From the NCBI GenBank assembly GCA_041494275.1, contig JBGQAM010000075.1:1-7855 (forward strand): 7,855 nucleotides of DNA, read 5' to 3'. Source of the stretch: COMBO-56-21 sp041494275 (GTDB lineage: Archaea > Thermoplasmatota > Thermoplasmata > UBA10834). The translations under genes were made by a program, and so were the position numbers. Shown piece after piece: positions 6,180-7,855 of the stretch. The notes below the pieces were generated by a model. That model was not told where the DNA came from, ran no database searches, and was given only the letters and a program-made list of their open reading frames with translations. Each line of letters starts with the position of its first letter. The first letter of the stretch is position 1.

Positions 6180-7232
6180 TTATCCTATCATGTCAATGCC
6201 AGCGTAGCCAGCTGACGGGCCGCCGACTATCTCATCGATCCCGATAGACTTCCTTGCAGCGTCCATCGATGTAATGCCGGTCACAATCCCGATGAGCTTG
6301 ATGTTGGATCCGAAGTCTTCGTCGATTCTCGCGCCGAGCTTCACGTTCGCGCTGTCACTGAGTTCGCTCGTGACGCCGTTAAAGACCTGGTAAGCCTTCC
6401 TCAGGGAGAGGGAGGGGCCGCCCGTGATGTGAATCAGGGCGCCCGAAGCTCCCTCAATGTCGACATCGAGCAAGGGGTTGTTGAGCGCGTCCAGCACCAC
6501 TTTTTCAGGATCTTCGCTCTCGCCGTACAAGACGGTCGATGCTCCGCCATGAATCATCATGGTCCGGAAGTCCGCGAAGTCCAAGTTGATCATGCTCGTT
6601 TGGCAGATCGTTTCAGTGATCCCTGAGATCACTTCTGATATGAGCTGGTCCATCACCATGAAGGCCTGCTCGACGGGCAGTTTCGGCACTATCTCTAGCA
6701 ATCTGTTGTTGTCTAGGATTATCGTGCTATGAGCCCGTTCTTTCAGTTTCGCGATGCCCATGAGCGCTGTTCTCAACCTGCTCTTCTCGATGTCGAAAGG
6801 TAGTGTGACCAGGGAGACAACTACAGCTCCGTGGTTCTTTGCGGTCTCCGCGACGACAGGAGCTGTTCCGGTGCCTGTCCCGCCGCCCATTCCCGCAGTG
6901 ATGAATACGATATCGTAGTCCCTGACGAGCGCGTCAATCTTGTCGATATCGTCACGGGCCATCTTCTCACCCAACGCTGGATCGCCGCCTGTCCCATAGC
7001 CATGGGCAAGGTGTTCGCCGATCAGCAGACGCTTGTCCGCATTGATCCTGGCGAGGTGGAAGCTGTCTGAGTTGATCGCGATGGTGTCCACGCCATCAAG
7101 CTCGAGCCGCCCGAGCCGATGGACGCTGTTTGATCCGCCGCCCCCGCAGCCAATCACGCATATCTTGGGAGCTAGATGGGCCTCGAAATCGCATCCGCTG
7201 TCGAGGGCGTCCTTGATCAACTTATCAAGCAA
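6180..7232 (-). CDS. ftsZ: Cell division GTPase FtsZ (FtsZ2-like)
   Basis: FtsZ is the tubulin-like GTPase that polymerises at the division site. Counting from the TTG at 7232 (350 aa), the protein has the glycine loop GCGGGG (28-33), GYGTGGDP (78-85), the tubulin signature GGGTGTG (116-122), and the T7 loop NLDFAD (216-221) with catalytic aspartates D218 and D221. LDNNRLL (173-179), VMDQ (193-196) and GITETI (204-209) resemble archaeal FtsZ2 more than FtsZ1 (from memory). The C-terminal tail is short, ending GGPSAGYAGIDMIG, with no obvious bacterial-type C-terminal peptide. The TTG is preferred because AAGGAGG lies 9 nt upstream and LLDKLIKDAL matches the usual start of the family. An ATG at 7265 would add 11 residues, including RRR. 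The gene follows the RHH gene, probably in one operon. Confidence 0.93.
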   Translation of the reverse strand: MLDKLIKDALDSGCDFEAHLAPKICVIGCGGGGSNSVHRLGRLELDGVDTIAINSDSFHLARINADKRLLIGEHLAHGYGTGGDPALGEKMARDDIDKIDALVRDYDIVFITAGMGGGTGTGTAPVVAETAKNHGAVVVSLVTLPFDIEKSRLRTALMGIAKLKERAHSTIILDNNRLLEIVPKLPVEQAFMVMDQLISEVISGITETICQTSMINLDFADFRTMMIHGGASTVLYGESEDPEKVVLDALNNPLLDVDIEGASGALIHITGGPSLSLRKAYQVFNGVTSELSDSANVKLGARIDEDFGSNIKLIGIVTGITSMDAARKSIGIDEIVGGPSAGYAGIDMIG

Positions 7233-7241
7233 GCCAATCGC

Positions 7242-7248
7242 CCTCCTT
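7242..7248 (-). promoter_or_regulatory. Shine-Dalgarno that suggests the TTG start of ftsZ
   Basis: AAGGAGG on the minus strand lies 9 nt before TTG 7232. If translation instead began at ATG 7265, these bases would encode two of the three arginines of GARRRAIG. SD strength and family alignment favour TTG. Confidence 0.55.
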
Positions 7249-7266
7249 CGAGCGCCATAGCTCATG

Positions 7267-7279
7267 CGTGTACACGTGT
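7267..7279. repeat. Overlapping palindromes CGTGTACACG and ACACGTGT before ftsZ
   Basis: A perfect 10-bp palindrome (7267-7276) overlaps a perfect 8-bp one (7272-7279). Both lie in the gap between the RHH gene and ftsZ, immediately upstream of the ATG at 7265. This is a candidate operator for the adjacent RHH regulator or another factor; binding is not shown. Confidence 0.45.
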
Positions 7280-7317
7280 GCGACCATGATCCCATCCCTG
7301 CGCCTGTGTTTAGAGCG

Positions 7318-7632
7318 TCACCTTTCCAGTTCTTCCATCGCTTTGGACACTCGCTTTCGTATGTATTCGCGCACTGCGTTCCTGATGGCGTCGTCCACAG
7401 AAACGGAGTCGCCCTCCTGAACAAGCTGCTTCAGGTTGACGACGTTTCCTTTCGGAAGCTCGACTGTGATCTTTTCGATGTACTCGGGCGTGAATTCGCC
7501 TTCGACGAACTTGTCAATGGCAGCTCGAATTGCGTCAGATATTGTGGAGAACTTGCCCTGGTCAACGAGCGCCTGCAGCGCTTGAACCCTCTCGTTGGGC
7601 AACCTGATTGTGACCCTCTCTGACTCTACCAT
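7318..7632 (-). CDS. Tandem ribbon-helix-helix DNA-binding protein upstream of ftsZ (CdrS-like context)
   Basis: This 104-residue protein consists of two RHH (Arc/MetJ/CopG-type) units. Unit 1 (6-43, RVTIRLPNERV...SDAIRAAID) and unit 2 (54-91, KITVELPKGNV...DDAIRNAVR) align without gaps at a 48-residue offset, with 13 of 38 positions identical. The beta strands that would contact DNA read RVTIRLP and KITVELP. RHH proteins usually dimerise, so one chain may form a pseudo-dimer or chains may stack on longer operators (inference). In haloarchaea the RHH regulator CdrS is encoded next to ftsZ2 and controls cell division. The same linkage here suggests a related role, but orthology is not proven. 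ATG 7632 has a weak AAGGCGG 4 nt upstream. ftsZ follows on the same strand. Confidence 0.88.
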   Translation of the reverse strand: MVESERVTIRLPNERVQALQALVDQGKFSTISDAIRAAIDKFVEGEFTPEYIEKITVELPKGNVVNLKQLVQEGDSVSVDDAIRNAVREYIRKRVSKAMEELER

Positions 7633-7648
7633 CTGGCCGCCTTCTGCC

Positions 7649-7677
7649 GTCCGACGATATTCGGTGTTTCGTCAGAC
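7649..7677. repeat. Inverted repeat (9-bp arms) at the predicted start of the RHH-ftsZ transcript
   Basis: The arms GTCCGACGA (7649-7657) and TCGTCAGAC (7669-7677) have one mismatch across an 11-nt spacer. In the minus-strand RNA this becomes a U-G wobble, so the stem would be continuous. The outer edge coincides with the transcription start predicted from the TATA box at 7701-7710. It could be an autoregulatory operator or a 5' mRNA hairpin. Confidence 0.5.
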
Positions 7678-7700
7678 AAATGTCAGTATGGATTGCTAAG

Positions 7701-7710
7701 TATTTATAAT
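7701..7710. promoter_or_regulatory. TATA region between the RHH gene and the right-edge gene
   Basis: The plus strand reads TATTTATAAT and the minus strand ATTATAAATA, close to the archaeal TATA consensus in both directions. Minus-strand transcription would start near 7678, leaving a leader of about 46 nt before the RHH ATG. Plus-strand transcription would start near 7732. Confidence 0.6.
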
Positions 7711-7748
7711 TTACTTGAACGGGCCAGCACCGTGAAAAGGGTTGCCAA

Positions 7749-7855
7749 TTGGCAGAACTGGCCGGAGGTGCTATATCAACCCATATCCTAGACTCCGAGT
7801 GCCCATCCTGTGCGGCTTCGTGCGGTCTCGATCCCAGGGAGATGACGACTGCCTA
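7749..7855 (+). CDS. Unidentified protein with CX2CX3C motif, N-terminal fragment; runs off the right edge
   Basis: An open frame from TTG 7749 to the window end encodes 35 residues, including DSECPSCAASCGLDPREM. The CX2CX3C cysteines (near residues 18-25) could bind zinc or an iron-sulfur cluster. I do not recognise the family. The frame is preferred because its codons look like those of neighbouring genes and it follows a TATA box on this strand. A competing open frame (TTG 7742) uses CGA/CGG codons that are rare elsewhere here. The start is uncertain: there is no good Shine-Dalgarno before TTG 7749, and a GGAGGT lies inside the frame at 7764-7769. The gene is divergent from the RHH-ftsZ operon. 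Confidence 0.45.
   Translation, partial: MAELAGGAISTHILDSECPSCAASCGLDPREMTTA

Noticed and set aside
7264..7423. Plus-strand open frame 7264-7623 opposite the RHH gene
   Set aside because: It is antisense to the RHH gene, whose two repeats are internally conserved, and it has no own signals.
7266..7424. Open frame continuing upstream of ftsZ into the RHH gene
   Set aside because: It runs through the RHH coding sequence in another frame, and its residues show no FtsZ similarity.

Overview
The window looks like euryarchaeal chromosomal DNA, most likely from the Thermoplasmatota (Thermoplasmata or Methanomassiliicoccales relatives). Evidence: an archaeal-type primase large subunit, an archaeal Fap7/CINAP-like kinase, a COG1031-type radical SAM/helix-hairpin-helix protein, an FtsZ2-type FtsZ, TATA boxes about 27 nt upstream of leaderless start codons, and arginine coded mostly by AGG/AGA. 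The lineage is inferred from gene types only; there is no rRNA or tRNA here to place it firmly. It is mostly core-genome sequence, with no mobile element, CRISPR array or tRNA found.

Layout: (1) 1-442, minus strand: N-terminal part of a malic enzyme with a lysine-rich tail; the gene runs off the left edge. (2) 443-641: divergent control region with two dyad elements. (3) 642-2282, plus: radical SAM/HhH protein, apparently leaderless. (4) 2334-3353, plus: DNA primase large subunit PriL, with a TTG start. (5) 3342-5327, minus: cluster truA, then a Fap7-like kinase, then a CDP-alcohol phosphatidyltransferase that appears to start at CTG. This cluster meets priL tail to tail with a 12-nt overlap. 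(6) 5380-6117, plus: TrmJ-like tRNA methyltransferase, divergent from truA and apparently sharing one symmetrically placed TATA box with it. A hairpin terminator follows. (7) 6180-7632, minus: a doubled ribbon-helix-helix (RHH) regulator and then ftsZ. (8) 7749 to the right edge, plus: start of an unidentified Cys-rich protein, divergent from the RHH gene.

How the genes relate: TruA (pseudouridine at 38-40) and TrmJ (2'-O-methylation at 32) both modify the tRNA anticodon stem-loop, so a shared promoter makes functional sense. The RHH-ftsZ pair resembles the haloarchaeal cdrS-ftsZ2 arrangement, in which an RHH regulator controls cell division. Inverted repeats lie at the predicted RHH transcription start and just before ftsZ, and are candidate operators. 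The most notable signals are the tandem RHH/FtsZ unit with its dyads, the shared truA/trmJ TATA box, the CTG start, and the lysine tail on the malic enzyme.
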